Below are positions 6,489 through 6,900 of a stretch of 6,900 nucleotides of DNA, piece after piece (the first letter of the stretch is position 1; each line of letters starts with the position of its first letter). This DNA comes from Prevotella sp. CAG:1058. Its GTDB lineage: Bacteria > Bacteroidota > Bacteroidia > Bacteroidales > Bacteroidaceae. The DNA lies in assembly GCA_000433175.1 (NCBI GenBank), contig HF986700.1, positions 10,962-17,861 of the forward strand, in the 5' to 3' direction. Position numbers and translations under genes: made by a program. The notes under the pieces are model-generated. The model had not been told where the DNA came from, ran no database searches, and saw nothing but the letters and a program-made list of their open reading frames with translations.

Positions 6489-6900
6489 TTATTTAATAAT
6501 TTCACGCCCGGCCTTGATTGCCTCCATGTTAAGAGGAATAAGTCCATGATGACGCTCGGGAAGAGTTTTATAGAGAGCCTTCTCAACACCCTTGTCGCTC
6601 ACTACCGGACAAACCTTAAGCAATCCGCCTAAGACTATCATGTTAAACACCTTTGAGTTCTTCATCTCAACGGCCTTGTCCAATGCAGCGATAGGACATA
6701 CTGTAATATCCGTGCGCTTTGGAGGATTGATTATTCCTGATGTGTCATAGATAAGGAAGCCGCCCTTCTTTACTTTCGGCTCAAATTTATCCAATGAAGG
6801 CTGATTGAGCACGATAGCGACATCATATTCACTCACGATTGGAGAAGACACGCGCTCGTCACTAACGATAACAGTAACATTACACGTTCCACCACGCTGT
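6489..6900 (-). CDS. 2-oxoacid:ferredoxin oxidoreductase gamma subunit, C-terminal part (cut by window edge)
   Basis: The visible 136 residues belong to the pyruvate/2-ketoisovalerate ferredoxin oxidoreductase gamma domain. This is a non-cofactor subunit of the CoA- and thiamine-diphosphate-dependent complex that oxidatively decarboxylates a 2-oxoacid and reduces ferredoxin in the cytoplasm of anaerobes. Diagnostic segments are RGGTCNVTVIVSDERV near the window edge, SPIVSEYDVAIVLNQPSLDKFEP, KKGGFLIYDTSGI, and the later NMIVLGGLLKVC. The frame is open to base 6900; the GTG at 6851 is an internal valine, not the start, because the family-typical RGGT segment lies upstream of it. The alpha and beta subunit genes are expected beyond the right edge. 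The closest named subunits are KorC-like (2-oxoglutarate) or Vor-like (branched-chain 2-oxoacids); the gamma subunit alone does not settle the substrate, so no symbol is given. It is followed by the hairpin at 6397-6425. Confidence 0.88.
   Translation of the reverse strand, partial: QRGGTCNVTVIVSDERVSSPIVSEYDVAIVLNQPSLDKFEPKVKKGGFLIYDTSGIINPPKRTDITVCPIAALDKAVEMKNSKVFNMIVLGGLLKVCPVVSDKGVEKALYKTLPERHHGLIPLNMEAIKAGREIIK

Noticed and set aside
1..6900. A previously undescribed defence, mobile or biosynthetic system in the window.
   Set aside because: Five of the seven genes are familiar core metabolism or translation genes, and there are no integrase, transposase, toxin-antitoxin, nuclease or array signatures. 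Only the winged-helix pair is of unknown function.

Overview
The window looks like a chromosomal segment of a Bacteroidota member, most likely order Bacteroidales (Bacteroides/Prevotella-like). The evidence is a Bacteroides-type 438-residue xylose isomerase, an AT-rich composition, starts without clear Shine-Dalgarno sequences, several upstream copies of the Bacteroidetes -7 element TAnnTTTG, and a small winged-helix protein resembling the DUF2582 family. I cannot name the species from the sequence.

All seven supported genes are on the minus strand, so transcription runs from high to low coordinates. At the right edge is the C-terminal part of a gamma subunit of a 2-oxoacid:ferredoxin oxidoreductase (6489-6900), followed by a GC-rich hairpin at 6397-6425. 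A gap of about 470 bp follows. It contains that hairpin, about 190 bp in which I see nothing supported, and the promoter and long leader of aspS. Aspartyl-tRNA synthetase occupies 4254-6020. Next come two small winged-helix proteins, one with a Lys/Ala-rich tail (3807-4103) and one HARE-HTH-like (3412-3741), separated by a strong terminator-like hairpin (3754-3790). Then come xylB (1840-3333) and xylA (468-1784), closed by a rho-independent terminator at 421-446. At the left edge is the N-terminal part of a GDP-mannose pyrophosphorylase gene (manC, 1-343), with its own -7 element just beyond that terminator.

Functionally, xylBA is the core of cytoplasmic D-xylose catabolism: XylA converts D-xylose to D-xylulose, and XylB phosphorylates it to xylulose 5-phosphate for the pentose phosphate pathway. 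No xylose transporter or recognisable xylose regulator lies in the window. aspS, the oxidoreductase subunit and manC are housekeeping or central-metabolism genes with no obvious link to xylose.

Most of the window is ordinary core genome. The parts worth a second look are the winged-helix pair, especially the clamp-motif-like C-terminal tail of the 109-residue protein and the hairpin immediately before its start codon, and the potentially structured leader of aspS. I found no CRISPR array, insertion sequence, tRNA or rRNA, and no convincing novel multi-gene system.
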